From NCBI GenBank assembly GCA_019689975.1, contig JADGGK010000032.1, positions 1 through 35,370 of the forward strand: DNA of 35,370 nt, read 5' to 3'. Below, piece after piece: positions 26,940-35,370 of the stretch; the stretch's first letter is position 1, and the number at the start of each line of letters is the position of its first letter. The stretch comes from Pseudolabrys sp. GTDB lineage: Bacteria > Pseudomonadota > Alphaproteobacteria > Rhizobiales > Xanthobacteraceae. The translations under genes and the position numbers were made by a program. Under the pieces are notes generated by a model. The model did not search any database. It was not told the origin of the DNA and saw only the letters and a program-made list of their open reading frames with translations.

Positions 26940-29222
26940 CTATGCGCCTTCGGCCGCGTCGTTGGCCGCGATCGGGGGGAAGCGACCGAATTTGTTGTTC
27001 TTGGGAAAACCCCGCGGCGCGATGCGGCCGGCATCGGCGCGGTTGCCGCGCCAGTCGGCAAGATCCTTGGCCGACAGGGTGAAGGTGCGCCCGGCCGCGT
27101 CGGTCCAAGCCATGCCGTCCTTGGCGGCGAAGGTGGCGATGTCCGAAAGCCCCTTCTCCCGATAGCGCTGCAACCGGACCCCGCGCCCGCGCGCCATCTG
27201 CGGCACCTGGGCGAGCGGGAAAACGAGCAGCTTGCGATTTTCGCCTATGACGGCGACCTGTTCGCCGACAACCGGGGTCATGGCCGCCGCCCGGTCCGGC
27301 GGCTTGAGGTTGAGGACCTGTTTGCCCTTGCGCGTCGTGGCAAGACATTCCTCTTCCGGCACCACGAAGCCGTTGCCGGCGTAACTGGCGACAAGGAATT
27401 TGCGTCCGCCCTCGTAGGCGAGGGCCGCGACGATTTCCGCCTCGTCGAGATCGATGAACAGGCGCACCGGCTCGCCGTGGCCTCTCCCGCCCGGCAGCCG
27501 CGCCGCCTCGAGGGTGTAGAAACGGCCATTGCTGCCGAAGATCAAAACCTTCGCCGTGGTCTCGGTGAAGAACGCGAATTTCAATCCATCGTCGGCCTTG
27601 AAGGAGATGCCGGAAAGATCCCCCACGTGGCCGCGCAAGGCGCGGATCCAGCCCTTGCGCGATACGACGACCGTGATCGGCTCGCGCACGACCATCGCCT
27701 CTTCGATCGCCGCTTGGTCGTGCTCGGGCGCACGGTCGAAGGCGGTCCGCCGGCGCCCGAGATCGGTGCCGGGTCCAAATCTCGCCTTCAATGCTTTGAT
27801 CTCGTCGGCGATCTTCTTCCACTGCCGTTGGCTCGACCCGATCAGGGCCTTGAGCTCTTTCAGTTCGTCGCGCAGCGCCCGATCCTCGGCCTTGATCTCC
27901 ATCTCCTCGAGGCGGCGCAAATTGCGCAACCGCATGTTCAGGATCGCGTCCGCCTGCACGTCGGAAAGGCGGAAGGTCTTGACCAGAACCGGCTTCGGCT
28001 CGTCCTCCCGGCGAATGATTTTGATCACCTTGTCGAGGTTGAGATATGCGATCAGAAGACCGCCGAGCACCTCCAACCGGTGTTCGATCTTGCCGAGCCG
28101 ATGGCGCGCGCGGCGTACGAGCACCTCGCGGCGGTGCTCGAGCCATTCACCGATGATTTCCGCCAAGCCCAGCACTTTGGGGACGCGGCCTTTCGACAGC
28201 ACGTTCATGTTGAGCGGAATGCGCACCTCAAGCTCGGTGAGCTTGAACAGCGACTCCATCATCAGGCCCGCGTCGACGGTACGCGCGCGCGGTTCGATCA
28301 CCAGGCGGACGTCTTCGGCCGACTCGTCGCGCACATCGGCGACGAGCGGCAGTTTGCGCTCGTTGATCAGTTCGGCGATCCTCTCCACCAGCCGGGATTT
28401 CTGCACCAGCCAGGGGATCTCGGTAACGACGACGACATAGGTGCCGCGCCCCGTGTCCTCGGTGCGCCAGCGCGCGCGCACGCGAAACGCGCCGCGACCG
28501 GTCGCATAGGCCTCGGCGATGACCTCCGGCGGATCGACGATGACGCCGCCGGTCGGAAAATCGGGGCCTTTCACGTAACGCAGCAGCGTGCGGCTTCGCG
28601 CGTTGGGATTTTGGATCAGGAACAGCGCGGCGTCGCACAATTCGGCGACATTGTGCGGCGGTATGGCGGTCGCCATGCCGACGGCGATGCCCTGCGAGCC
28701 GTTGGCGAGCAGATTGGGAAATGCGGCGGGCAGGACCACCGGTTCGGTGCTTCCGCCGTCATAGGTGGCGCGGAAGTCGACGGCGTCCTCGTCAATGCCG
28801 TCAAGGAGGAGCTGGGCCACGTCGGTGAGCCGCGCTTCCGTGTAACGCATGGCCGCGGCATTGTCGCCGTCGATGTTGCCGAAATTGCCCTGCCCGTCGA
28901 TGAGCGGATAGCGTTGCGCAAAACCCTGCGCCAGCCGCACCATGGCATCGTAAATCGCCTGATCGCCGTGAGGATGGAAATTCCCCATCACGTCGCCGAC
29001 GACCTTGGCCGATTTCTTGAACGCCGCGCCGGGATCGAGGCGCAGCAGCCGCATGCCATAAAGAATGCGCCGGTGCACCGGCTTGAGGCCGTCGCGCGCG
29101 TCGGGCAAGGCGCGGTTCATGATGGTGGAGAGCGCGTAGGCGAGATAGCGCTCCTCCAGCGCCTCCCGCAACGCGATCTCTTCGATCTCGCCTTTCTCGG
29201 GGGGAATCAGCCGCTTGTTCAT
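26940..29222 (-). CDS. parC: DNA topoisomerase IV subunit A
   Basis: Type IIA topoisomerase subunit of 760 residues that, with ParE, decatenates daughter chromosomes. The N-terminal [35 protein letters not shown] leads to the breakage-reunion domain with catalytic Y127 (AAMRYTEAR). The C-terminal beta-pinwheel starts around residue 500. It lacks a GyrA-box, and its length and wording fit alphaproteobacterial ParC. At the quinolone-contact position [11 protein letters not shown]88 replaces the serine of E. coli GyrA/ParC. The start codon has no Shine-Dalgarno sequence and lies within one arm of a 9-bp inverted repeat. ParE is not in the window. Confidence 0.95.
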   Translation of the reverse strand: MNKRLIPPEKGEIEEIALREALEERYLAYALSTIMNRALPDARDGLKPVHRRILYGMRLLRLDPGAAFKKSAKVVGDVMGNFHPHGDQAIYDAMVRLAQGFAQRYPLIDGQGNFGNIDGDNAAAMRYTEARLTDVAQLLLDGIDEDAVDFRATYDGGSTEPVVLPAAFPNLLANGSQGIAVGMATAIPPHNVAELCDAALFLIQNPNARSRTLLRYVKGPDFPTGGVIVDPPEVIAEAYATGRGAFRVRARWRTEDTGRGTYVVVVTEIPWLVQKSRLVERIAELINERKLPLVADVRDESAEDVRLVIEPRARTVDAGLMMESLFKLTELEVRIPLNMNVLSKGRVPKVLGLAEIIGEWLEHRREVLVRRARHRLGKIEHRLEVLGGLLIAYLNLDKVIKIIRREDEPKPVLVKTFRLSDVQADAILNMRLRNLRRLEEMEIKAEDRALRDELKELKALIGSSQRQWKKIADEIKALKARFGPGTDLGRRRTAFDRAPEHDQAAIEEAMVVREPITVVVSRKGWIRALRGHVGDLSGISFKADDGLKFAFFTETTAKVLIFGSNGRFYTLEAARLPGGRGHGEPVRLFIDLDEAEIVAALAYEGGRKFLVASYAGNGFVVPEEECLATTRKGKQVLNLKPPDRAAAMTPVVGEQVAVIGENRKLLVFPLAQVPQMARGRGVRLQRYREKGLSDIATFAAKDGMAWTDAAGRTFTLSAKDLADWRGNRADAGRIAPRGFPKNNKFGRFPPIAANDAAEGA

Positions 29223-29257
29223 GACAACGGGTTACTGCACTTGCGTTACATGAACAA
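29215..29257 (-). promoter_or_regulatory. parC: inverted repeat enclosing the parC start codon
   Basis: In the parC sense direction TTGTTCATG (29257-29249) is followed after 25 nt by its exact reverse complement CATGAACAA (29223-29215), and the second arm contains the parC ATG. The transcript could fold so as to hide the start codon. No purine-rich ribosome-binding site is visible before the ATG. The same repeat could instead be a protein-binding dyad in the DNA. Confidence 0.45.
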
Positions 29258-29344
29258 CTGATGAATGATCGACTCAGCCCGCGTGCCGGCGTCACGCCGT
29301 ATCCTGACCCGGTCAGTCGATCGCGGGACTTCGCGTATCAGGCT

Positions 29345-29370
29345 GGAACCAAATGCTGCAAAGGGTCATT
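29345..29370 (+). promoter_or_regulatory. EcfG-like (general stress sigma) promoter candidate
   Basis: GGAAC (29345-29349), 17 nt, then CATT (29367-29370) matches the alphaproteobacterial EcfG consensus GGAAC-N16/17-CGTT except for one base in the -10. Transcription would start about 30 nt before the small secreted-protein gene. A TATAAC at 29371-29376 has no matching -35, so a housekeeping promoter is less well supported. Confidence 0.5.
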
Positions 29371-29409
29371 TATAACTCCACTAACGGTCAAGGAGCAGAG
29401 GAGAAACGA

Positions 29410-29640
29410 ATGCGTTCGATAGCGTTTGCGGTCTTGCTCGCGGCCGGCCTCGGCCTGATCGGGGCGACGACGGCGTCGGCGGCGCCGGCCAGCGGCACCG
29501 CCATCAACGACGCCGCCCAGGTGACGAGCGGCCATGTGGTGAAGGTTCAACACTATTGGCGGCGGAGCCGCTGGTGGCGCCATCGTCACTGGTATCGCTG
29601 CCACTATCGGCATCGGAGTTGGGGACGCTGCTGGTGGTAG
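29410..29640 (+). CDS. small secreted Arg/Trp/His-rich cationic protein
   Basis: Protein of 76 residues of unknown function. Residues 1-24 form a classic signal peptide (MRS, a hydrophobic core, then TASA before APA). After a neutral stretch, the last 29 residues contain 9 Arg, 7 Trp, 5 His, 3 Tyr and 2 Cys and end in CWW. AGGAG lies 7 nt before the ATG; the frame opens 57 nt earlier at an ATG without a ribosome site. An EcfG-like promoter lies upstream and a strong hairpin downstream, so it looks like a single-gene transcript. Similar short His/Trp/Arg-rich exported proteins occur in Hyphomicrobiales, from memory. An envelope stress, nucleic-acid- or metal-binding, or antimicrobial role would be guesswork. 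Confidence 0.7.
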   Translation: MRSIAFAVLLAAGLGLIGATTASAAPASGTAINDAAQVTSGHVVKVQHYWRRSRWWRHRHWYRCHYRHRSWGRCWW

Positions 29641-29775
29641 GCGGGTTTCGCGTGCCGGCGACCGAGAACGAGTCGCCGCGCGAGCCTCGCACGTTCCCGG
29701 CGCGTGAACCCTTCCGAACAAGGACGCGTATCGTCAGGCGCGCCTCGTCAGGGATCGTGCGTCGGCGCTGATGCG

Positions 29776-29802
29776 GCGGGCCGGAGGTCGTCTCCGGCCC
29801 GC
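29776..29802. terminator. strong bidirectional hairpin between convergent genes
   Basis: A perfect 11-bp GC-rich inverted repeat GCGGGCCGGAG / CTCCGGCCCGC with a 5-nt loop lies between the small secreted-protein gene and the oppositely oriented gene behind recO. On the plus strand it is followed by TCTGCTGT, which is only partly T-rich. Its position suits termination of both transcripts. Confidence 0.65.
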
Positions 29803-29827
29803 TCTGCTGTCGGCAACGGCGTCGGCG

Positions 29828-30919
29828 CTAACGCGACAGGCCGCTCTCGCGCCGCGAGGGCCTCGCGTTGAGGTTCTGCCGCTCGGTGTAGAAGATGAAG
29901 CAGCGGTAGTAGGCCGCTTCCGACCGGCGCCGGCGCTCGGCGCAGCGCTCCGTTGGCCTGAACTCGTCGATGCGCCTGTAGAGCTTGTAAGGCGCAATCA
30001 GGTAACGCAGCTCGCCGCCCGGCACGCCGCCGAAGCGGTCGATCTTTCCCTTGAGATCGGGCTGCACCTTGAGGATTGCGTCGCGCAGCGCATGACCCTC
30101 GATGAAATTGTCCGGCAATTGGTCGAATGGCCCGTCGAGATAGTTGTTGACGCGGACATTCTCCTCATAGGCGCCGATCATGATCTTCCTGTCGAGACGA
30201 TGGTCGCGATAGAACACGAAGCCCGTGCGCTTTCCGACCAGGATGCGGTCGCTGAACGCCGCGCGGAAGAATCCGTCCGCCACGTCCACCGTCTCGTCGA
30301 GGATGAACAGGAAATTGTTCAGCGCCGCGTTATAGACGAGAAAAAAGCGGATGCCCGAGTCGTCGAAGACCGGGCCGATGAACGTCTCATGCGGCGAGAG
30401 CGATCCCGCCGGCGGCTTCACGCCCGAAAGGTCGTTGAGCTCGAATACGACACTCTTGTTCCGGTAGGTAACCCGATAGCGCAAGCGCGCGATCCGTTCG
30501 ACCGTAACGCCGTTCGATTGATCGAGCGTCCGGAATTCGCCCGGCGTATCCTCGCGCCAGCCCGTCGTGTCCTCATAATAGTCGAATTCAACCTTGCCCT
30601 GATCGCGATTGCTGGCGTCGAGCCGGATATTGCCGGCATAGGCGACGCCCTTCACCATGAAGCGGAAATAGTAGTAGTTCTCGGTCGGATAAACCTTGAC
30701 CGTGTCGGGCAGGCTCGCGAACACGAACGCGAAGACGGCCATGGGATCGTTGACGTCGAGCGCCGGCCGCGCGAGCGCCTCCTCGATGTAGGTTTGATGC
30801 AGCTCCAAACGGGGACGATCTCCCGTCTGCGCCGGTGCGGACTGCGCGATCGTCCAAGCGAGCGCCGCCAGCACCGCCGGGCGCATGATGCCGATCGTGC
30901 GCCGTCGTCCTCGCATCAT
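29828..30919 (-). CDS. conserved secreted protein of unknown function, coupled to recO
   Basis: Protein of 363 residues that I do not recognise. An N-terminal signal peptide (RRR, then [20 protein letters not shown], ending near residue 31) points to export. The rest is rich in Tyr, Phe and alternating polar residues ([33 protein letters not shown]), suggesting a mostly beta structure. Two cysteines near the C-terminus (ERCAE and YYRCFIF) could form a disulfide. No enzyme motif is seen. Its ATG overlaps the recO stop as ATGA, so it belongs to the era-recO transcript. In related bacteria an uncharacterised gene often sits between recO and parC, from memory. Confidence 0.8.
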   Translation of the reverse strand: MMRGRRRTIGIMRPAVLAALAWTIAQSAPAQTGDRPRLELHQTYIEEALARPALDVNDPMAVFAFVFASLPDTVKVYPTENYYYFRFMVKGVAYAGNIRLDASNRDQGKVEFDYYEDTTGWREDTPGEFRTLDQSNGVTVERIARLRYRVTYRNKSVVFELNDLSGVKPPAGSLSPHETFIGPVFDDSGIRFFLVYNAALNNFLFILDETVDVADGFFRAAFSDRILVGKRTGFVFYRDHRLDRKIMIGAYEENVRVNNYLDGPFDQLPDNFIEGHALRDAILKVQPDLKGKIDRFGGVPGGELRYLIAPYKLYRRIDEFRPTERCAERRRRSEAAYYRCFIFYTERQNLNARPSRRESGLSR

Positions 30920-31650
30920 GCCGCCTCGATGAGAGCGCGTTCGAGCGCGGCGATGAAATGGGCGCGCTCGCCGGCGAATGCCAATCCGCGCGGCTCGAGA
31001 ACGTGCCGCGTAAGGAAAAAACCGGTGAGGGCGAAGCCGTCCACAAGATCGGCGAGCGTCGCCGCCGCATCGGCTTGGCGCAGGAAGGCCGGCAGGCGCA
31101 GCATCTTGTCCGCGTAGGCCGCGCCGGCCGCGCGCGAGACCGCGCGACCCGAACGGGGCGATACATAGACGAGATCGGCGGTTGCGCCGGTGACCGCGCA
31201 GGTTGCCAGATCAAGACCGAAGCCCAGCTCCGCGAGCATCTGCAGCTCAAAACGCGCCACCATGATCGCCGCCGACAGCGGCACCTCGAGCCGGTCGAGG
31301 ATCGATTCGAGCATGGCATGCAGGTTTTCGTGCGGATCGCGTTCGGGCAGCAGGCGCATCAACGCCGCCAGATGCGTGACGCCATAGACCGCATGCGGCC
31401 GGTTGAAAAATCCCCCGGCCCGCAGCCGCAGTCCCTCGACAAGATAATGACCGAGCTGCTCGTCCAGGCGCGCGCGCCATGTCGCCCGCACCGTGTTGCC
31501 AGGCTGCAGGACCGGCCGCAGACGGCTGCCGGAGCCGCCATAGACCAGCCCGAGGTGCCGGCCGTGCGCCCGCGTCATCAGTTCGAGCACGGCGTTCGCC
31601 TCCCCGTGCCGCCTCATGCCCAAGACGATGCCTTCATCGGTCCATTTCAT
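30916..31650 (-). CDS. recO: DNA repair protein RecO
   Basis: Recombination mediator of the RecFOR pathway that helps load RecA on SSB-coated single-stranded DNA; 244 residues. It has the N-terminal OB fold ([39 protein letters not shown]) followed by an all-helical domain including LRLPAFLR and the C-terminal [13 protein letters not shown] stretch. No zinc-cysteine cluster is apparent. It sits 52 nt downstream of era and overlaps the next gene by 4 nt. Confidence 0.93.
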   Translation of the reverse strand: MKWTDEGIVLGMRRHGEANAVLELMTRAHGRHLGLVYGGSGSRLRPVLQPGNTVRATWRARLDEQLGHYLVEGLRLRAGGFFNRPHAVYGVTHLAALMRLLPERDPHENLHAMLESILDRLEVPLSAAIMVARFELQMLAELGFGLDLATCAVTGATADLVYVSPRSGRAVSRAAGAAYADKMLRLPAFLRQADAAATLADLVDGFALTGFFLTRHVLEPRGLAFAGERAHFIAALERALIEAA

Positions 31651-31702
31651 TGCCCGACATCAATACTCCCGGCGCGCGCGGATTGCACGGCCCCGATCGC
31701 GC

Positions 31703-32617
31703 TCACTCCTTCGGAAACTCCAGGCCGATCGCGCGATAACGCTCCGGGTCCTCGCCCCAGTTCTCGCGTACCTTCACGAACAGAAACAGGTGCACGCGCA
31801 TCTCCAGGATGGCCGCGATTTCCTTGCGTGCCGCCTCCCCGATCTCCTTGATGGTCCGGCCGCCTTTGCCGATTACGATCTTGCGCTGGTTTTCGCGTTC
31901 GACATAGATCGTCTGCTCGATGCGAACCTCGCCTGCGCGCAGTTCCTTCCAGATGTCGGTCTCGACCGTCGACTGATAAGGCAATTCCTGGTGCAACCGC
32001 TCGAACAATTTCTCGCGCGTGATCTCCGCCGCAAGCTGCCGCAAGGGCGCATCCGAGATCTGATCCGCGGGATAGAGCCAGGGACCGGGCGGCATCCGCT
32101 GTGCAAGCCAGGCCTTGAGATCGCCTAGCCCGTCGCCGGTCAAGGCGGATACCATGAACGTGGCCTCGAAGGCGACGCGTTCGTTCGTCGTCTTGGCCAG
32201 CGCCAGCAATGCGGTCTTCGGCGCGGCGTCGATCTTGTTCAGAATCAGCACCTTGGGCCGGCTCACGCCGGCGAGCCGGCCGAGGATCGTCGCGCTGTCG
32301 TCGTCGAGGCCCTTGCCGGCATCGATCAGCATTGCGACGAGATCCGCGTCGCGGGCCCCGCTCCACGCGCTGCTCACCATGGCGCGGTCGAGCCGGCGGC
32401 GCGGCGAGAAAATACCGGGCGTGTCGACGAAGACGATCTGCGCCGGACCGTGAGTCGCGATCCCGCGCACAAGCGTGCGCGTCGTCTGCACCTTGCGCGA
32501 GACGATCGACACCTTGGAGCCGACCAGCGCATTGGTCAGCGTCGACTTGCCCGCATTGGGCGCGCCGATCAGAGCGACGAATCCGCAGCGCGTCGCCTGC
32601 GCCGGCGTCTCAGCCAT
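31703..32617 (-). CDS. era: GTPase Era
   Basis: Essential GTPase for 16S rRNA maturation and 30S assembly, 304 residues. G1 is GAPNAGKST (18-26), G3 DTPGIF, G4 NKID. The C-terminal KH RNA-binding domain has the GxxG loop in VIGKGGRTIKEIG. The start codon overlaps the rnc end by 8 nt and has no clear ribosome site, so translation is probably coupled to RNase III, as in many bacteria. Confidence 0.96.
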   Translation of the reverse strand: MAETPAQATRCGFVALIGAPNAGKSTLTNALVGSKVSIVSRKVQTTRTLVRGIATHGPAQIVFVDTPGIFSPRRRLDRAMVSSAWSGARDADLVAMLIDAGKGLDDDSATILGRLAGVSRPKVLILNKIDAAPKTALLALAKTTNERVAFEATFMVSALTGDGLGDLKAWLAQRMPPGPWLYPADQISDAPLRQLAAEITREKLFERLHQELPYQSTVETDIWKELRAGEVRIEQTIYVERENQRKIVIGKGGRTIKEIGEAARKEIAAILEMRVHLFLFVKVRENWGEDPERYRAIGLEFPKE

Positions 32618-33323
32618 TCGTCTTGTCCACGGACACGCCGACGCGCTCCAGCATCGCGGCCGCCGCGGCCTGTTCGGCGGCCCGCTTGGACGAGCCGAGG
32701 CCTTCGGCCGGCGGCTGGTCCGCCAGGGCGACGGCGACGCGGAACTTCGGACTGTGGTGCGGCCCGGTGCGGGCCAATTCGCGATAGTCCGGCGTCGGCA
32801 GACCGCGCGCCTGCGCCCATTCCTGCAGCATGGTCTTGGGATCGCGCAAAGCCCGCAGCGGTTTCCGCATGCGCTCGCTCCAGAAGCGGTGCACGAAGTC
32901 GCGCGCCGCCGCATAGCCGCCGTCGAGATAGACCGCGCCGATCAGCGCCTCGCAGGCATCGGCCAGAATGGTCACGCGCAACCGCCCGCCCGCATTCGAC
33001 TCGGAACTGCCGAGCCTGAGCGCGGACCCCAGGTCCATGGCGCGGGCGACCTCGGCGCAGGTCTCCTTGCGTACCAGGTCGGCGAGCCGGCGCGAGAGTT
33101 CTCCCTCGTCGGCACGCGGAAAGGCGCGATAGAGCATGTCGGACACGATGAGACCGAGGACATGATCGCCGAGGAACTCCAGCCGCTGGTAGCTGTTCGT
33201 GCGGCTGGCGCCGGAAAGGGCGGAAATATGGGTGAGCGCGCGCTCGAGCAGGGTCTTGTCGGCGAACCTGTAGCCGATCCGTTCCTCGAGCGCGGTTTTC
33301 TCCTTCGCCCTGTTGCGACTCAT
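32610..33323 (-). CDS. rnc: ribonuclease III
   Basis: Double-strand-specific endoribonuclease of 237 residues that processes rRNA precursors and mRNAs. The signature RLEFLGDHVL (47-56) carries D53, and the second acidic pair is D122/E125 in ADACEALIGAVYLDGG. The double-stranded RNA-binding domain covers about 164-232 (PKTMLQEWAQARGLP, then KRAAEQAAAAAML). The ATG overlaps the lepB stop as ATGA, which fixes the start; in-frame codons upstream belong to the lepB overlap. Confidence 0.96.
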   Translation of the reverse strand: MSRNRAKEKTALEERIGYRFADKTLLERALTHISALSGASRTNSYQRLEFLGDHVLGLIVSDMLYRAFPRADEGELSRRLADLVRKETCAEVARAMDLGSALRLGSSESNAGGRLRVTILADACEALIGAVYLDGGYAAARDFVHRFWSERMRKPLRALRDPKTMLQEWAQARGLPTPDYRELARTGPHHSPKFRVAVALADQPPAEGLGSSKRAAEQAAAAAMLERVGVSVDKTNG

Positions 33324-34075
33324 CTGACGATCGTGAACAACCTGTTCCAGCGCACCGAGACCGGCCATCGCCAGAATTCCCAGGCGCGCTCGCCTTCGTA
33401 AACGGAAAAGAAGATGATCTGCGCTTTGCCGACGATGTTCTCGAGCGGGACCATCCCGACCTGGCTGAAACGGCTGTCGGTCGAGTTGTCGCGGTTGTCG
33501 CCCATCATGAAGTAATGGCCGGGCGGCACGGTATAGACTTGGGTGTTGTCGGCGAACCCGTTGTCGACGAGGTCGAGCGTATAGTAGCTCTTTCCGTTCG
33601 GCAGCGTCTCCTTCCAGCGTTTGACCGGCGCCTCGCGCACGCCCTCCTCGACATCGACGAAAGGCGGCGCCGGTTCGCGCTTGACCGCCGTTCCGTTGAT
33701 ATAGACCTGTCCCTCGATGACCTGGATTTTGTCGCCGGGAAGCCCGATCACCCGCTTGATATAGTCGGTGGACGGATCGCGCGGCAGGCGAAAGACGACG
33801 ACGTCGCCCCGCTCCGGCCCCAGCCCGCCGGGGATGCGTCCGGAGAACAGCGGCGGCGACAGAGGCAGCGAAAAACGGCTGTAGCCGTAGGAATATTTCG
33901 ACACGAAGAGATAATCGCCCACCAGCAGAGTGGCCTTCATCGACCCCGAGGGAATGTTGAACGGCTGAAACAGGAACGTGCGTATCACCAGCGCGATGAT
34001 CAGCGCATGCACCACGACGCGCAGGACCTCGCCTGCGCCGCCTTCTTTCCGCTTGACACCGGATGTCACGCTCAT
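33320..34075 (-). CDS. lepB: signal peptidase I
   Basis: Inner-membrane serine protease of 251 residues that removes signal peptides from exported proteins. One N-terminal membrane anchor (about 16-36, EVLRVVVHALIIALVIRTFLF) precedes the catalytic S45 in PSGSM and general base K107 in DYIKRVIGLPGD; the MGDNRDNSTDSR motif follows. The ATG has AAAAGG just upstream. A TTG at 34153 keeps the frame but lacks a ribosome site. The 119-nt gap to acpS contains no clear terminator. Confidence 0.95.
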   Translation of the reverse strand: MSVTSGVKRKEGGAGEVLRVVVHALIIALVIRTFLFQPFNIPSGSMKATLLVGDYLFVSKYSYGYSRFSLPLSPPLFSGRIPGGLGPERGDVVVFRLPRDPSTDYIKRVIGLPGDKIQVIEGQVYINGTAVKREPAPPFVDVEEGVREAPVKRWKETLPNGKSYYTLDLVDNGFADNTQVYTVPPGHYFMMGDNRDNSTDSRFSQVGMVPLENIVGKAQIIFFSVYEGERAWEFWRWPVSVRWNRLFTIVR

Positions 34076-34194
34076 TTGGCCTTTTCGTCCCGCGCCAAAG
34101 GCGCCCACACCCCCGATGAACTTGTAGCGGCTGCCGTGCGGGGGCGCAATCAAGCCCGCCGAGACGCGGTCTTAACTCTCTCTGCCGGTTGCGA

Positions 34195-34614
34195 TTATTC
34201 CGCCTGCCCCGTGCCCCCTCGCCGGATCGCGGTGATCAGCACGATCGCCTGGGCCGTCGGTCCTTCGTCGGTGAGCGTGACGTCGATACGGGCCTCGCAT
34301 CCCGCGGGCGTGATCGCCTTGAGCCGCGCAAGCGCTCCGCCGGTCAGCATCATCGTGGGTCGCCCCGAGGTGAGATTGACGACCCCCATATCGCGCCAGA
34401 ACACGCCGCTGCGGAAGCCGGTGCCGAGCGCCTTGGCGCAGGCCTCCTTGGCGGCGAAGCGCTTGGCATAGGTCTCGATCCGGTTGGCGCGCCCTTCCGC
34501 CTTGGCGCGCTCGACCGGCGTATAGATGCGCGCGAGAAAGCGCTCGCCGTGGCGTTCGATGACCCTGGCGATGCGCCTAACGTCGACGATGTCGGAGCCG
34601 AGGCCGATGATCAT
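34195..34614 (-). CDS. acpS: holo-[acyl-carrier-protein] synthase
   Basis: Transfers the 4'-phosphopantetheine arm from CoA to the acyl carrier protein serine; 139 residues, trimeric in the family. The magnesium-site residues D8 ([10 protein letters not shown]) and E57 ([13 protein letters not shown]) are present. The ATG overlaps the pdxJ stop as ATGA. The pdxJ-acpS pairing is widely conserved in proteobacteria. Confidence 0.95.
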   Translation of the reverse strand: MIIGLGSDIVDVRRIARVIERHGERFLARIYTPVERAKAEGRANRIETYAKRFAAKEACAKALGTGFRSGVFWRDMGVVNLTSGRPTMMLTGGALARLKAITPAGCEARIDVTLTDEGPTAQAIVLITAIRRGGTGQAE

Positions 34615-35366
34615 GCCTGTCCCTTGGCCCGTCCGCGGTCCATGGCCGCGCGCATCGCCTTGACCGCCTCGGCAAGGCCGTCGAACACCGCTTCGCCGAC
34701 CAGGAAATGGCCGATATTGAGTTCGACCACGTCCGGCAGGGCCGCGATCGTTTCGGCGGTCGCGTAGTCGAGCCCGTGGCCGGCATGGACCTCGAGTCCG
34801 AAGGACTTGGCCAGCGCGGCGCCGGCGCGGATCAACTGCCATTCCGCCTCGGCCCGCGCCGCGTGCCCCTGCGCCAGCGCCTCGCACCAGGCGCCGGTGT
34901 GCAACTCGACGACCGGCGCGCCAAGCGCGGTCGCGGCCTCGATCTGCGCGGCATGGGCGGCGATGAACAATGACACGCGAATGCCGGCCTGCCCGAGGTC
35001 GCGTATAATAGGAGCGAGCTGGGCCTTCTGCGACGCCGCGTCGAGCCCGCCCTCGGTGGTGCGTTCGCTGCGCTTTTCCGGGACGATGCAGACGGCGTGC
35101 GGTCGTATCCGCAGCGCGATGTCGGTCATTTCCGGCGTGGCCGCCATCTCCATGTTGAGCGGCCTATCGATCTCGGCCCTCAAACGCGCCATGTCGTCGT
35201 CCCGGATATGGCGCCGGTCCTCGCGCAGATGCGCGGTGATCCCGTCGGCGCCGGCGGCGATCGCTCGCTTGGCCGCGCGCACCGGATCGGGATGGCGTCC
35301 GCCGCGGGCATTGCGGATGGTGGCCACGTGATCGACGTTGACGCCGAGGCGGATGGGCGCGATCAT
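34611..35366 (-). CDS. pdxJ: pyridoxine 5'-phosphate synthase
   Basis: Closes the pyridine ring of vitamin B6 from 1-deoxyxylulose 5-phosphate and aminoacetone phosphate derivatives; 251 residues, TIM barrel. Signatures are [17 protein letters not shown] (8-24), [23 protein letters not shown] and HAGHGL. The ATG is 4 nt from the window edge, so its ribosome site and upstream partner cannot be seen; the protein itself is complete. It heads the visible pdxJ-acpS-lepB-rnc-era-recO operon. Confidence 0.96.
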   Translation of the reverse strand: MIAPIRLGVNVDHVATIRNARGGRHPDPVRAAKRAIAAGADGITAHLREDRRHIRDDDMARLRAEIDRPLNMEMAATPEMTDIALRIRPHAVCIVPEKRSERTTEGGLDAASQKAQLAPIIRDLGQAGIRVSLFIAAHAAQIEAATALGAPVVELHTGAWCEALAQGHAARAEAEWQLIRAGAALAKSFGLEVHAGHGLDYATAETIAALPDVVELNIGHFLVGEAVFDGLAEAVKAMRAAMDRGRAKGQA

Positions 35367-35370
35367 CTAG

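Noticed and set aside
26922-29261. Plus-strand frame of about 780 codons opposite parC
   Set aside because: Antisense shadow of a well-conserved gene, with no recognisable domain.
34076-34153. Longer LepB beginning at a TTG
   Set aside because: No ribosome site; the added residues are Gly/Arg-rich and precede the normal cytoplasmic start. The ATG at 34075 has AAAAGG upstream.

Overview
The window is about 35 kb of GC-rich, gene-dense chromosome. It looks like core DNA of an alphaproteobacterium in the Hyphomicrobiales (Rhizobiales), most like the Bradyrhizobium/Xanthobacter side of that order. The reasons are the conserved order glyA-nrdR-ribD-ribE-ribH-nusB-thiL, the pdxJ-acpS-lepB-rnc-era-recO order with parC nearby, an LdtR-type MarR regulator beside glyA, and short palindromic intergenic repeats of a kind common in that group. 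I recognise no phage, transposase, plasmid, CRISPR, rRNA or tRNA gene.

Layout. (1) 153-2903, plus strand: cysteine synthase, an AlaX-type trans-editing factor and a mercaptopyruvate sulfurtransferase. (2) 2920-10934, minus strand: ldtR-like regulator, glyA, nrdR, riboflavin genes ribD/ribE/ribH, nusB, thiL and an FMN-dependent alpha-hydroxy-acid oxidase, largely overlapping or closely spaced. (3) 10935-11794: a gene-free stretch with an AT-rich regulatory region and an array of two alternating palindromes. (4) 11795-15363, minus strand: a four-gene valine (isobutyryl-CoA) catabolic operon that includes a small membrane protein of unknown role. (5) 15485-21590, plus strand: Rieske-FAD oxidoreductase, hemB, a lone molybdenum hydroxylase large subunit and an FkbM-type methyltransferase. 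(6) 21607-23947, minus strand: assimilatory APS reductase cysH and threonine ammonia-lyase ilvA. (7) 24087-25430, plus strand: RDD membrane protein and the N-end-rule leucyl-transferase bpt. (8) 25496-26812, minus strand: a manganese transporter with a well-formed promoter/operator. (9) 26940-35366, minus strand: parC and the pdxJ-acpS-lepB-rnc-era-recO operon with a coupled secreted protein of unknown function; a tiny secreted Arg/Trp/His-rich protein gene lies on the plus strand between them.

How the genes fit together: the window combines cofactor synthesis (FMN/FAD, thiamine diphosphate, pyridoxal phosphate, haem), one-carbon and sulfur assimilation, amino-acid catabolism, and RNA/protein housekeeping (NusB, RNase III, Era, LepB, AcpS). 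Several products use the cofactors made by their neighbours: PLP in CysK, GlyA and IlvA, and flavin in the oxidases and the acyl-CoA dehydrogenase.

No clearly new multi-gene system is visible. The items most worth a second look are non-coding or small: the alternating palindrome array with compensatory stem changes (11237-11794), the small cationic secreted protein with an EcfG-like promoter (29345-29640), the inverted repeat that traps the parC start codon (29215-29257), the apparently leaderless cysH promoter, and the dyad-covered mntH promoter. All functional statements rest on reading motifs and gene order by eye; no database search was run.
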